A program made the translations under genes and the position numbers. This document shows positions 56,014 through 64,000 of a stretch of 64,000 bases of DNA, one piece after another. Below the pieces are notes generated by a model. That model was not told the origin of the DNA, did no database searches, and saw only the letters and a program-made list of their open reading frames with translations. Positions within the stretch are counted from its first letter, which is position 1; each line of letters begins with the position of its first letter. Source of the DNA: Acidobacteriota bacterium (lineage in GTDB: Bacteria; Acidobacteriota; Vicinamibacteria; Fen-336); NCBI GenBank assembly GCA_011526565.1, contig WYBL01000100.1, forward strand, positions 1 through 64,000, in the 5' to 3' direction.

Positions 56014-56067
56014 CTTCAGTCTGTCTGAGGGAAGATGGGGCCGCTGCTTGAGTTTGTCTAGTGAAGA
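56014..56067. promoter_or_regulatory. Two 21-22-bp direct repeats upstream of the PadR-1 gene (candidate operator)
   Basis: CTTCAGTCTGTCTGAGGGAAGA at 56014-56035 and CTTGAGTTTGTCTAGTGAAGA at 56047-56067 match at most positions and are spaced 33 bp start to start, about three helical turns. They lie 13-66 bp upstream of the PadR start codon (minus-strand reading TAGACAAACT and CAGACAGACT), on either side of where its promoter would lie. Position and repetition suggest binding sites for PadR, but the match is by eye. Confidence 0.5.
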
Positions 56068-56129
56068 AAGGTGACGCGCCGCGCGCGTCCAGGTCGCTGG
56101 ACCCCGGGCTTGACCACTCGCCGTCAGAC

Positions 56130-56146
56130 ATGTTGCATTACGACAT
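56130..56146. promoter_or_regulatory. Imperfect palindrome just before the PadR-2 start
   Basis: ATGTTG-CATTA-CGACAT is a 17-bp dyad with 5 of 6 matching arm bases, ending directly before the ATG at 56147. ATGT...ACAT arms are the known PadR-family operator pattern, though the usual gap is 8 rather than 9 bases between those tetrads. Occupation would block translation start or the promoter of the second PadR-permease operon. Confidence 0.45.
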
Positions 56147-56491
56147 ATGCCGATGCGACACGACGACCGGGAGCGCAAGAAGGGCGCTTCCGAGATGCTG
56201 GTGCTGGCCCTGCTCGAAGGCGGCGACCGCCACGGCTACGAGATCGCCCGCCGCATCGGCGAGCGCTCGGAGGGCGCGCTCAGGTACGGCGCGGCCTCGC
56301 TCTACCCGCTGCTCTACCGGCTCGAGCGGCGGGGGCTGATCGACGGGCGCTGGGTGGAGAAGGCGGGCCAGCGGCGCCGGCGTTTCTATCGGCTCACTCC
56401 CGCCGGCCGGCGGGAGCTGACCCGCCTGCGCAGCGACTGGCGGCGCTTCCTCGACGCCGTGGCGCGGGTCGCGGAGCTCGGCCGTGCGTGA
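56147..56491 (+). CDS. PadR-family transcriptional regulator (second copy)
   Basis: 114 residues from ATG 56147 (56153 is an in-frame alternative). The winged-helix motif is SEMLVLALLEGGDRHGYEIARRIGERSEGALRYGAASLYPLLYRLERRGLIDGRWVE, followed by RRRRFYRLTPAGRREL. It is only distantly similar to the divergent PadR 146 bp away, so the two are not a recent duplication. It overlaps the next permease gene by 8 bp and presumably represses it; the pattern mirrors the leftward pair. Confidence 0.93.
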   Translation: MPMRHDDRERKKGASEMLVLALLEGGDRHGYEIARRIGERSEGALRYGAASLYPLLYRLERRGLIDGRWVEKAGQRRRRFYRLTPAGRRELTRLRSDWRRFLDAVARVAELGRA

Positions 56492-59234
56492 GCGAGAGCT
56501 GCGCGCGCTGGTTCGCGACGAGTTGCGGGGGCTGGAGCTGCCCCCGGAACGCCGGATGGAGATCGAGGAGGAGCTCAGCCGGCAGCTCGAGGCCGCAGAG
56601 GCCGAGGCGCTCGCCGAGGGCCTCTCGGCCGGCGAGGCGCGGCGCCGGGCGCTCGGCCAGGTCACGTCCTGGGAGGGGCTGCGGCGGGAGCTGCGAGCGG
56701 CGGAGGCGCCTGTCGCCGCCGCCGTCCCGGCACTCGACGCACTGCTCTCCGAACCTGCGCCCGGTGGCGTCCGCGCCCGCTGGTTCGGGGGAGTGCACGC
56801 CGACCTGCGGCTGGCGTTGCGGTCGCTGCGGCGTTCGCCCGGCTTCGCGCTGGCGGTCGCTCTCACCCTGGGGCTCGGCATGGGCGTCAACACGGCGCTG
56901 TTCAGCGTCGTGCACTCGATCCTGCTGCGGCCGCTGCCGCTGCCGGACCTCGACCGCCTGGTCGGCGTCTACAACGTGGAGAAGGGCTTCGTCTCCCACA
57001 CGCCGATCGCGTACCCCGACTTCGTCGACCTGCGCGAGAGGCGCCGGGCGTTCGCGGACCTCGCGTCCTACGCTGCGCGCCCCTTCGCGCTCGAGGCCGA
57101 AGGCGAGAGCCAGATCGTCGTCGGCGAGCTGGTCAGCCGCAACTACTTCGAGGTGCTCGGGGTCGCCCCAGCGCTGGGACGGGGCTTCGCGGCCGACGAA
57201 GGCGAAGACCCGGGCCGATCGGCCGTCGTCGTGCTCTCGCACGGGGCGTGGCGCCGGCGTTTCGCTGGTGCCGCCGACGCGCTCGGGCGCGAGCTGCGGC
57301 TCAACGGCCAGCGCTTCACGGTGATCGGCGTCGCGCCGGAGAACCTGCGGGGCCTGGTCCGCGGCCTGACGCCCGAGGTCTGGGTGCCGACCGGGGCGCT
57401 CGGCCTGTTCGGCGAAGGCGGGCTGATCCGGCGCGACCGGCTGCTGAACCGCGGCAGCCGCTGGACGTGGGCGATCGGCCGCCTGGCGCCGGGCGCGAGC
57501 CTCGAGCAGGCGCGCCAGGAAGCGGCGCGCGTCGGCGAACAGTTGGCGCGCGAGCACCCCGACACCAACCGCACCCGCGTGATCGACGTGCTGCCCACCG
57601 CCGACGTGCGGGTGCTGCCGGGCGTCGACGAAGTCCTGTTCGCCGCCTCGGGCGGTCTGCTCGCCGTCTCCGGGCTCGTCGTGCTGATCGCCTGCGCCAA
57701 CGCCACCGGCCTGCTGCTGGCGCGGAGCGTGGCGCGCCGCCGCGAGATCGCGGTGCGCCTCTCGCTCGGGGCGCCGCGCTGGCGCGTGCTGCGGCTGCTG
57801 CTGGTCGAAGGTCTGGTGCTCGCCGTGGCCGGCGCCGGCGTGGGGGTGGCCCTGGCGGGGCTGTCCAACACGGCGCTGACCGCGCTGCGGCTGCCGCTGC
57901 CCGTCAACCTCGACCTGGGCCTGAGCCTCGACTGGGCCGTGATCGCCTGGGCCGGCGGCCTGTCGATCCTGGCGACCCTCGGCTTCGCGCTGCTCCCCGC
58001 CTTGCGCGCGACGCGCGAGGACCCGCTGCCGGCGCTCAAGGAGGGAGCCGCTTCGCTCGCGACCCGCAACCGGCTCGCCGCCGGGCTGGTCGTGGCCCAG
58101 GTCGCGTCGTCGCTCGTCCTGCTCACCGTCGCCGCGCTGCTCTTGCGCAGCCTGCTCGGGGCCCAGGCGATCGATCCCGGCTTCGACCGGGCGCACGTCG
58201 CGCTGCTGGAGACCGACCCGTCGCTGCGCGGCGACGGGCGGGCGGCCGTCGAAAGTCTCTACGCGCGCCTCGCCGAGCGCGTGCAGGCCATCCCCGGAGT
58301 CGAAGCCGTGGCCTACTCGGCGCACGTCCCGCTGAGCTTCGAGCTGCGCACGACGTCGTGGGCGGTGGCCGGCCGGGAGCCCGCGGACCTCGCCGCGTGG
58401 CCGGAGATCGACACCACCAACGTCAGCCCCGGCTACTTCGACGTGCTGCGCATCGCCGTCCTCCGCGGTCGCGACTTCGTGCCTGCGGATCGCGAGGGGG
58501 CACCGCGGGTGGCCATCGTGAACGAGGCTTTCGCGCGGCTTCTGACCCCTTCCGGCGAGGCGCTGGGCTCGTCCTTGAGCGTGGGCCGCGCGGGGGACCC
58601 CGTCACGGTCGTCGGCGTCGTGCGCGACGCGCGCTACCGGACGCTCGGCGAAGAGCGGCGGCCGTTCCTCTACCTTCCCCTCGCGCAGTCCGGCGACGAC
58701 GCCTGGACCCTGCTCGCCCGCACGCCGGACCCCGCCGGCACGCTGCCCTCGTTGCGCGCCGCGCTGCGCGAGGTGGACGACCGCGTGCCCGTGCGCGGCG
58801 TGCGGACGCTGGAGGACGCCACCTCGGCTTCGCTCCTGTTGCCGCGGGCGGGCGCCACGCTGTTCGGCCTGTTCGGCGCCCTGGGCCTGGCCCTGGCGGC
58901 GACCGGCGTCTACGGCATCGTCGCCCAGCTCGCCGCACAGCGCACCCGCGAGGTGGGCATCCGGATGGCCCTCGGTGCGGACGCGAGCAGCGTGTTCCGC
59001 CTCGTCGCGTTGCACGGCCTGCGCCTGGCTGCCGCGGGCGTGGCGCTGGGCGCCGTCGGCGCGGCGCTGGTCACGCCGCTGCTGCGAGTGGCCCTCTACG
59101 GCGTCGGGCCGCGGGACCCGTCGACCTTCATCCTCGTGGCGGTGGTCCTGCTCGCGGTCGGCTTCGCCGCCTCGGCGCTGCCGGCCGCCCGCTCGGCCCG
59201 GATCGACCCCCAGCGCGTGCTGCGTCAGGAGTAG
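56484..59234 (+). CDS. Acidobacterial-type duplicated orphan permease (ADOP), second copy
   Basis: 916 residues from GTG 56484. The N-terminal cytosolic bundle (RELRALVRDELRGLELPPERRMEIEEELSRQLEAAEAEALAEGLSAGEARRRALGQV) resembles the ADOP lead. Then comes a first TM helix at GFALAVALTLGLGMGVNTALFSVVHSILLRPLPLP, a periplasmic domain (VVVLSHGAWRRRFAGAADALGRELRLNG), three helices from LLAVSGLVVLIACANATGLLLARSVARRREIAVRLSLGAPRWRVLRLLLVEG, a second periplasmic domain (YFDVLRIAVLRGRDFVPADREGAPRVAIVNEAFARLL) and a final three-helix set (TREVGIRMALGADASSVFRLV). No ATPase partner. Coupled to its own PadR. Confidence 0.9.
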   Translation: MRERELRALVRDELRGLELPPERRMEIEEELSRQLEAAEAEALAEGLSAGEARRRALGQVTSWEGLRRELRAAEAPVAAAVPALDALLSEPAPGGVRARWFGGVHADLRLALRSLRRSPGFALAVALTLGLGMGVNTALFSVVHSILLRPLPLPDLDRLVGVYNVEKGFVSHTPIAYPDFVDLRERRRAFADLASYAARPFALEAEGESQIVVGELVSRNYFEVLGVAPALGRGFAADEGEDPGRSAVVVLSHGAWRRRFAGAADALGRELRLNGQRFTVIGVAPENLRGLVRGLTPEVWVPTGALGLFGEGGLIRRDRLLNRGSRWTWAIGRLAPGASLEQARQEAARVGEQLAREHPDTNRTRVIDVLPTADVRVLPGVDEVLFAASGGLLAVSGLVVLIACANATGLLLARSVARRREIAVRLSLGAPRWRVLRLLLVEGLVLAVAGAGVGVALAGLSNTALTALRLPLPVNLDLGLSLDWAVIAWAGGLSILATLGFALLPALRATREDPLPALKEGAASLATRNRLAAGLVVAQVASSLVLLTVAALLLRSLLGAQAIDPGFDRAHVALLETDPSLRGDGRAAVESLYARLAERVQAIPGVEAVAYSAHVPLSFELRTTSWAVAGREPADLAAWPEIDTTNVSPGYFDVLRIAVLRGRDFVPADREGAPRVAIVNEAFARLLTPSGEALGSSLSVGRAGDPVTVVGVVRDARYRTLGEERRPFLYLPLAQSGDDAWTLLARTPDPAGTLPSLRAALREVDDRVPVRGVRTLEDATSASLLLPRAGATLFGLFGALGLALAATGVYGIVAQLAAQRTREVGIRMALGADASSVFRLVALHGLRLAAAGVALGAVGAALVTPLLRVALYGVGPRDPSTFILVAVVLLAVGFAASALPAARSARIDPQRVLRQE

Positions 59235-59369
59235 CCCGGCGTGATCCGTTCGCGAGGCAGCCCGGGCATTCTTCTTGCACCGGTGCGCCGATGGGCGTCG
59301 CAGACCCCGCTCGCGGCCCGTCGCCCTGGCACCCGGCGGCGGAACCTGCGGCGGCGCGCGAATGCTGCA

Positions 59370-59395
59370 CCTCCACCTGCGGCAGGTGGGGGAGG
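59370..59395 (+). promoter_or_regulatory. Perfect 10-bp hairpin sequestering the ribosome site of the phosphofructokinase gene
   Basis: C59370-G59379 pairs with C59383-G59392 (one G-U pair) around a CGG loop. The right arm contains most of the GGGGAGG Shine-Dalgarno at 59389-59395; the ATG at 59401 is five bases after it. Such a structure could limit translation start or respond to a ligand or protein. No known riboswitch core is recognisable in the 166-bp leader. Confidence 0.4.
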
Positions 59396-59400
59396 ACATC

Positions 59401-60726
59401 ATGGAAGAAAGCCATCGCAAGCGGCTGGCGATCCTCGTCGGCGGCGGCCCGGCCCCCGGCATCAACAGCGTGATCGGGGCGGCCACCATCCGCGCCGCGC
59501 TCGAGGGCGTCGAGGTCGTGGGCATCGAGGACGGCTTCGAGTGGATCGCCCAGGGCAACGTCGACCACGTGATGCCGCTGACCATCGAGGGCGTCAGCCG
59601 CATCCACTTCCGCGGCGGCTCGTTCATCGGCATCTCGCGCGCCAATCCCACCACCGACCCGCGCCTGCTCGAGAACGCGGTGCTGTCGCTGCTGCGGCTG
59701 AACGTGTCGCGGCTGGTGACGATCGGCGGCGACGACACCGCCTACTCGGCGATGCGGTTGTGCGAGCAGTCGGCGGGCCGGATCGCGGTCGTGCACGTGC
59801 CGAAGACGATCGACAACGACCTCAACCTGCCGCCCTGGGTCGACACCTTCGGCTTCCAGACCGCCCGCCACGTCGGGGTCGACATCGTCAAGAACCTGAT
59901 GGTCGACGCCCACACCACCTCGCGCTGGTACTTCATCATCGCGATGGGTCGCAAGGCGGGGCACCTCGCGCTCGGCATCGGCAAGGCCGCCGGGGCAACG
60001 CTGACGCTGATCCCCGAGGAGTTCGCCGGGCGCCCGCTTCGGATGAAGACGATCGTCGACACCCTGGTCGGCGCCATCGTCAAGCGCCTCGCCTACGGCC
60101 GCCGGGACGGGGTGGCGATCATCGCCGAAGGACTGGTGCTCGGGCTCGAGCCTGACGACCTGGCCACTCTCGATCTCGCGGAACGCGACGCCCATGGCCA
60201 CCTGCGCATCGACGAGGTGAACATCGGGGAGCTGCTGAAGGCCGAGGCCCAGAAGCGGCTGAAGGCACTGGGACTGAAGGCCACGATCGTGGCCAAGAAC
60301 ATCGGCTACGAACTGCGCTGCGCCGACCCGATCCCGCTCGACATGGAGTACACCCGCGACCTCGGCTACTGTGCGGTCAAGTACCTGCTCGAGGGAGGCA
60401 GCGGGGTGATGATCTCGATGCAGGGCGGCCACTTCGAGCCGGTGCCGTTCGCGGAGCTGCTCGACCCGAAGACCGGGCGCTCGAAGGTGCGCATGGTCGA
60501 CGTCGGCTCCACCCGCTACGCCATCGCCCGCCGCTACATGATCCGCCTGCGGCGCGACGACTTCGAGGACGCCCACGAGCTGGCCCGCTTCGCGGCCACC
60601 GCCCACATGTCGCTGCAGCAGTTCCGCGACGAGTTCGCCTACCTCGTCGCCGACGAGCGCCCGGCCTTGCATTTTCTGGGGGCCACACCCGCACCCCCAG
60701 GTAACCGTCAGGAGTCCACTTCATGA
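59401..60726 (+). CDS. pfp: 6-phosphofructokinase, PPi-type signature
   Basis: 441 residues from ATG 59401, which has GGGGAGG five bases upstream; an in-frame start at 59275 would add a shadow stretch. GGGPAPGINSVIGAA and VTIGGDDTAYSAM are the phosphofructokinase substrate loops. The second Asp of GGDD and the Lys of PKTIDNDLNLP are the residues that mark PPi-dependent enzymes, where ATP-type enzymes have GGDGS and PGTIDND. ITLIPEEF, then GVAIIAEG complete the site. Reaction: fructose 6-phosphate + PPi to fructose 1,6-bisphosphate + Pi, reversible, saving ATP and allowing gluconeogenic use. First gene of a three-gene operon; overlaps the aminotransferase (ATGA). Confidence 0.88.
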   Translation: MEESHRKRLAILVGGGPAPGINSVIGAATIRAALEGVEVVGIEDGFEWIAQGNVDHVMPLTIEGVSRIHFRGGSFIGISRANPTTDPRLLENAVLSLLRLNVSRLVTIGGDDTAYSAMRLCEQSAGRIAVVHVPKTIDNDLNLPPWVDTFGFQTARHVGVDIVKNLMVDAHTTSRWYFIIAMGRKAGHLALGIGKAAGATLTLIPEEFAGRPLRMKTIVDTLVGAIVKRLAYGRRDGVAIIAEGLVLGLEPDDLATLDLAERDAHGHLRIDEVNIGELLKAEAQKRLKALGLKATIVAKNIGYELRCADPIPLDMEYTRDLGYCAVKYLLEGGSGVMISMQGGHFEPVPFAELLDPKTGRSKVRMVDVGSTRYAIARRYMIRLRRDDFEDAHELARFAATAHMSLQQFRDEFAYLVADERPALHFLGATPAPPGNRQESTS

Positions 60727-61940
60727 GCCTCAGTCAGCTCGCTCGATCGATCAAGGAGTCGCCGACCCTCAAGCTCAACGAGATGGCGGCGAAGCTGCGC
60801 GCCAAGGGCGAGCCCGTCATCCACCTCGGCGGCGGCGAGCCCAAGAGCCGCGCCCCGCTCGACGCGGTGATCCACTGCGCCAACCAGCTGAACGCCGGCG
60901 AGGTGCGCTACGCGCCGGTCGACGGCATGGCCGACATGAAGAAGGCGGTGATCCGCTACCACGAGGAGCACTACGGCCGCGCCGTGGCGCCCGAGAACGT
61001 CGTGGTCTCGAGCGGCGCCAAGCAGGCGATCATGGTCCTGCTCCACGCCATCCTCGACCCCAAGGACGAGGTCGTGTTCCCGGCGCCGTACTGGGTCAGC
61101 TACCCCGAGATGGTGAAGCTGGCCGGAGGCGTGCCGGTCGTGGTCACTCCGGAAGACGGCTCGTTCCAGCCGCGCATCGAGGAGATCGCCGAGGCCTGCG
61201 GCTCGTACACGAAGGCCGTGATCCTCAACAGCCCGAACAACCCGTCGGGTGCCATGTACTCCGCCGACTTCGTCGCGCAGGTCGTCGAGTTCTGCGAGAA
61301 GAAGCACCTGTGGCTGATCATGGACGACCTGTACAACCGGCTCGTCTTCGACGGCCGCCAGCCGGCCAACCCCTACGACTACGCGAAGCAGGCGCTCGAC
61401 ACCTCGCGCCTGGTCGTCGTCCAGGGCGTGTCCAAGATGTACGCGATGACCGGCTTCCGGATCGGCTGGGGCGTCGCCAACCGCGAGGTGGCGGCGGCGA
61501 TGGCCAACATCCAGGGCCACCAGACCTCGGGGCCCTCGACGCCCTCGCAGTGGGCGGCGATCGGGGCGCTCTCCGGCGTGCAGACGCCGATCGAGGCGCT
61601 GCGGCTGACGCTCGAGAACAACCGCAACGTGATGCTCGACCGGCTGGCGGCCTTCTCCGGCGTCAAGGTCCAGAAGCCCGCCGGCACCTTCTACTGCTTC
61701 CCCGACATGCGCGCCTACGGCCCGGACTCGGCGAAGCTCGCCGAGCTGCTGCTGCAGCGGGTGCGGGTCCTGGTGATGCCGGGCAAGGAGTTCGGCATGG
61801 AGGGCTTCCTGCGGCTCTCCTACTGCGGCACGGTCAAGGAGATCACCGAGGGCCTGGAGCGCATCAAGTGGGCGCTCGACCCGGACGCGCCCAACGAGAT
61901 CTTCATCGGCGACCGCAAGCTGGTGAGGGACTGGCTGTGA
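60723..61940 (+). CDS. PLP-dependent aminotransferase, class I (aspartate aminotransferase-like)
   Basis: 405 residues from ATG 60723 (ATGA overlap). Fold-type I features: IHLGGGEPKSRAPLDAVI, VVVSSGAKQAIMVLLHAIL, FPAPYWVSYPEM (Tyr contacting PLP), ILNSPNNPSGAMY, IMDDLYNRLVF (Asp pairing with the PLP nitrogen) and the Schiff-base lysine in VQGVSKMYAMTGFRIGW. The C-terminal FLRLSYCGTVKEITEGLERIK gives the substrate-carboxylate Arg. This fits class I aspartate (or broader) aminotransferases. Placement between phosphofructokinase and PEP carboxykinase suggests it makes or uses oxaloacetate (aspartate + 2-oxoglutarate to oxaloacetate + glutamate). Confidence 0.9.
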   Translation: MSLSQLARSIKESPTLKLNEMAAKLRAKGEPVIHLGGGEPKSRAPLDAVIHCANQLNAGEVRYAPVDGMADMKKAVIRYHEEHYGRAVAPENVVVSSGAKQAIMVLLHAILDPKDEVVFPAPYWVSYPEMVKLAGGVPVVVTPEDGSFQPRIEEIAEACGSYTKAVILNSPNNPSGAMYSADFVAQVVEFCEKKHLWLIMDDLYNRLVFDGRQPANPYDYAKQALDTSRLVVVQGVSKMYAMTGFRIGWGVANREVAAAMANIQGHQTSGPSTPSQWAAIGALSGVQTPIEALRLTLENNRNVMLDRLAAFSGVKVQKPAGTFYCFPDMRAYGPDSAKLAELLLQRVRVLVMPGKEFGMEGFLRLSYCGTVKEITEGLERIKWALDPDAPNEIFIGDRKLVRDWL

Positions 61941-63595
61941 ACATCTACCTGGACGTCCACTCGCCCGCCTCCGGCGAGGCGGCCGTCGCCGCCTCCCAGT
62001 TCGGCCTCCAGCACCACGGCCTCTCCGGCCTGCGCCGCGCGTACTGGAACCTGTCGACGCCCGCCCTCTACGAGGAGGCGGTGTTCCGCTCCGAGGCCCG
62101 CTTCGGCCACATGGGCCCGCTGCTCGTCGACACCGGCAAGCACACCGCGCGCGCCGCCGCGGACAAGTTCGTCGTCCGCGAGGACAGCACCGAGGACAAG
62201 GTGTGGTGGGGCCAGTACAACCGGCCCTTCGCTCCCGAGGCGTTCTCGATGCTGCACGCGCGGCTCGCAGGCTACCTCCAGGGCCGCGACGTGTTCGTGC
62301 AGGACTGCTTCGCCGGCGCCGACCCCGAGCACCGGCTGCCGATCCGGGTGATCACCCAGAAGGCGTGGCACAGCCTGTTCGCGCGCACGATGTTCCAGAA
62401 GCCCGCCCACCTCGACGACTATCGGCGCCACGTGCCGGAGTTCACGATCATCGCGGCGCCCGGCTTCCAGGCCTCGCCGCTGGTCGACACCACCCGCACC
62501 GAGACCTTCATCGTCGCCAACTTCCGCGAGAAGCTGGCGCTGATCGGCGGGTCCGCCTACGCGGGCGAGATCAAGAAGACGATCTTCACGGTGCTCAACT
62601 ACCTGCTGCCGCTGGACGGCGTGCTGTCGATGCACTGCTCGGCCAACGTGGGGCCGGCGGGGGACACCGCGATCTTCTTCGGCCTCTCCGGCACCGGCAA
62701 GACGACGCTGTCGGCCGACCCGGGCCGGCGGCTGATCGGCGACGACGAGCACGGCTGGAGCGAGAACGGCGTCTTCAACATCGAGGACGGCTGCTACGCC
62801 AAGGTGATCCGCCTGTCGCCAGAGGCCGAGCCGCAGATCTACTCCTGCACCCGCCGCTTCGGCACCATCCTCGAGAACGTTGTGTTCGACCCCGTCAGCC
62901 GCCACCTCGACCTCGACGACGACGCCCGCACCGAGAACACCCGCGGCGCCTACCCGCTCGACTTCATCGACAACGCGCTGCCGGAGAAGCACGCGGGCCA
63001 CCCGAAGAACGTCATCTTCCTGACCTGCGACGCCTCGGGCGTGATGCCGCCGATCTCGCGGCTGACCCCGGAGCAGGCGATCTACCACTTCGTGTCGGGC
63101 TACACGTCGAAGATCGCGGGCACCGAGATCGGCCTCGGCGTCGAGCCCGAGATCACGTTCAGCGCCTGCTTCGGCGGGCCGTTCATGGTCCACCACCCCT
63201 ACGAGTACGCGCGGCTGCTGGCGCGCAAGATCGTCCAGCACGGCGCCCAGTGCTGGCTCGTCAACACCGGCTGGACGGGTGGTCCCTTCGGGATCGGCAA
63301 GCGGATCTCGATCCACCACACCCGCAAGCTGCTGAACGCGGCGCTCTCGGGCTCGCTCGCGGGCGTGCCGTACCGCAAGGACGCGATCTTCGGCTTCGAC
63401 GTGCCGACGGCGTGCGAGGGCGTGCCGTCGGAGATCCTCGACCCGGCCAACACCTGGGGCAACCGCGAGGAGTACTTCCGCAAGTACGACGCGCTGGCCG
63501 CCCGCTTCATCGAGAACTTCAAGCTGATGGCGGCGGGCTGCCCGAAAGAAGTCGCGCAGTCGGGCCCGCGCCGGCTCGAGGGGGCGATCGTCTAG
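61937..63595 (+). CDS. pckA: Phosphoenolpyruvate carboxykinase (ATP)
   Basis: 552 residues from GTG 61937, overlapping the previous stop as GTGA. The kinase 1a loop IFFGLSGTGKTTLSADPGRRLIGDDEHGW, TRTETFIVANFREKLALIGGSAYAGEIKKTIFTVLNYLLP and SMHCSANVG, with FSACFGGPFMVHHPYEYA near the end, identify the ATP-dependent form (the GTP type has a different P-loop). It converts oxaloacetate + ATP to PEP + CO2 + ADP for gluconeogenesis. With PPi-phosphofructokinase and aminotransferase upstream it forms a route from aspartate to hexose phosphates. Confidence 0.95.
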   Translation: MNIYLDVHSPASGEAAVAASQFGLQHHGLSGLRRAYWNLSTPALYEEAVFRSEARFGHMGPLLVDTGKHTARAAADKFVVREDSTEDKVWWGQYNRPFAPEAFSMLHARLAGYLQGRDVFVQDCFAGADPEHRLPIRVITQKAWHSLFARTMFQKPAHLDDYRRHVPEFTIIAAPGFQASPLVDTTRTETFIVANFREKLALIGGSAYAGEIKKTIFTVLNYLLPLDGVLSMHCSANVGPAGDTAIFFGLSGTGKTTLSADPGRRLIGDDEHGWSENGVFNIEDGCYAKVIRLSPEAEPQIYSCTRRFGTILENVVFDPVSRHLDLDDDARTENTRGAYPLDFIDNALPEKHAGHPKNVIFLTCDASGVMPPISRLTPEQAIYHFVSGYTSKIAGTEIGLGVEPEITFSACFGGPFMVHHPYEYARLLARKIVQHGAQCWLVNTGWTGGPFGIGKRISIHHTRKLLNAALSGSLAGVPYRKDAIFGFDVPTACEGVPSEILDPANTWGNREEYFRKYDALAARFIENFKLMAAGCPKEVAQSGPRRLEGAIV

Positions 63596-63625
63596 ACTCG
63601 CCGGGCGGTGGTAGGGTTCGGGCCC

Positions 63626-64000
63626 ATGACGACCCGCGCTGCCACCGCCCTCCTCGCCTCCATGTCCCTCGCCCTGCCCGCCACCGCCGCCTCGCTGTCC
63701 GCCGTCGAGCGCGAGGTCGTGCGCCGCGCCGACGCCCAGCTCGAGGAGGCGCTCGCGCTGCTCCAGCGCGCGGTCGACGTGCCCAGCGCCACGGAGAACC
63801 TGGCCGGGGTGCGGGCCAACGGCGAGATCTTCGCCGCCGCGCTGCAGCCGCTCGGCTTCGAGACCCGCTGGGTCGAGATGCCCGCGGAGATGGGGCGGGC
63901 GGGGCACCTGGTCGCCACCCGCGCCGGCCGCGGCCCGGGCGTGCTGCTGATCGGCCACCTCGACACCGTGCTGGAGGGCGAGCGCTTCCGGCGCGAGGGG
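63626..64000 (+). CDS. Secreted M20-family metallopeptidase, 3' truncated by window edge
   Basis: 125 residues are visible and the frame is open at the end of the window. ATG 63626 leads a signal peptide (ALLASMSLALPATAASL). LQRAVDVPSATENLAGVRANGEIFAAALQPLGFETRWVEMP and GPGVLLIGHLDTVLEGERF match the start of M20 peptidases (glutamate carboxypeptidase/acetylornithine-deacetylase type), whose H-x-D (HLD) binds the first zinc. Likely an exported zinc carboxypeptidase. It follows pckA by 30 bp and may belong to that operon. Confidence 0.82.
   Translation, partial: MTTRAATALLASMSLALPATAASLSAVEREVVRRADAQLEEALALLQRAVDVPSATENLAGVRANGEIFAAALQPLGFETRWVEMPAEMGRAGHLVATRAGRGPGVLLIGHLDTVLEGERFRREG

Overview
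This is a very GC-rich, gene-dense bacterial chromosome segment with short intergenic gaps, many GTGA/ATGA stop-start overlaps and third-position G/C bias. The gene families point to Acidobacteriota: three ABC3-type permeases without an ATPase partner (two paired with PadR regulators), several Ser/Thr kinases, FG-GAP proteins, a DUF4388 response regulator and a DUF2378 protein. The phylum is inferred from gene content only, because no rRNA is present. One tRNA-Leu(GAG) was found. I saw no prophage, CRISPR array or biosynthetic cluster. The only gene-poor stretch is a decayed insertion sequence at about 11.16-12.16 kb.

Layout. 0-11 kb: a truncated membrane glycosyltransferase, the tRNA, a small tandem repeat, a thioesterase, then a leftward run (rnd, WD40 Ser/Thr kinase, deoxyhypusine-synthase-like enzyme, secreted nuclease, response regulator), and ferrochelatase on the other strand. 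11-12.2 kb: an IS1182-like transposase relic inside nested inverted repeats. 12.2-21 kb: Nudix hydrolase, GT2 glycosyltransferase with an alpha/beta hydrolase, a large FG-GAP protein, then a leftward group (M50-like zinc-ribbon membrane protein, kinase-ferredoxin-cyclase-globin fusion, PlsC). 21-35.4 kb: gcvT; VWA-PAN protein; LMW phosphatase with fructosamine kinase (probable protein deglycation pair); S9 peptidase; glucosaminidase; a four-gene set of PycTM-like protein, OprP-like porin, CotH kinase and metallophosphatase; gcvH and gcvP. 35.4-47.7 kb: TPR/FG-GAP protein, AraC regulator, orphan permease, zinc-ribbon membrane protein, and a leftward operon of rarA, DUF2378, outer-membrane barrel, kinase-like secreted protein and PAP2 phosphatase. 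47.7-53 kb: SGNH lipoprotein, benzoate-CoA-ligase-like enzyme, peptide-type solute-binding lipoprotein, and a medium-chain dehydrogenase. 53-59.2 kb: two divergent PadR-permease pairs sharing one control region. 59.4-64 kb: a carbon operon of PPi-type phosphofructokinase, aminotransferase and ATP-PEP carboxykinase, then the start of an M20 peptidase.

The most striking element is the 772-residue protein at 17770-20088. It joins a Ser/Thr kinase, a [2Fe-2S] ferredoxin domain, a class III cyclase domain that appears to lack key catalytic residues, and a globin with intact haem-pocket residues in one uninterrupted frame. It looks like a gas/redox-controlled kinase. A second recurring theme is the co-location of a secreted kinase-fold protein, a secreted phosphatase and an outer-membrane barrel, seen in two unrelated operons (28.0-32.0 kb and 41.9-45.7 kb).
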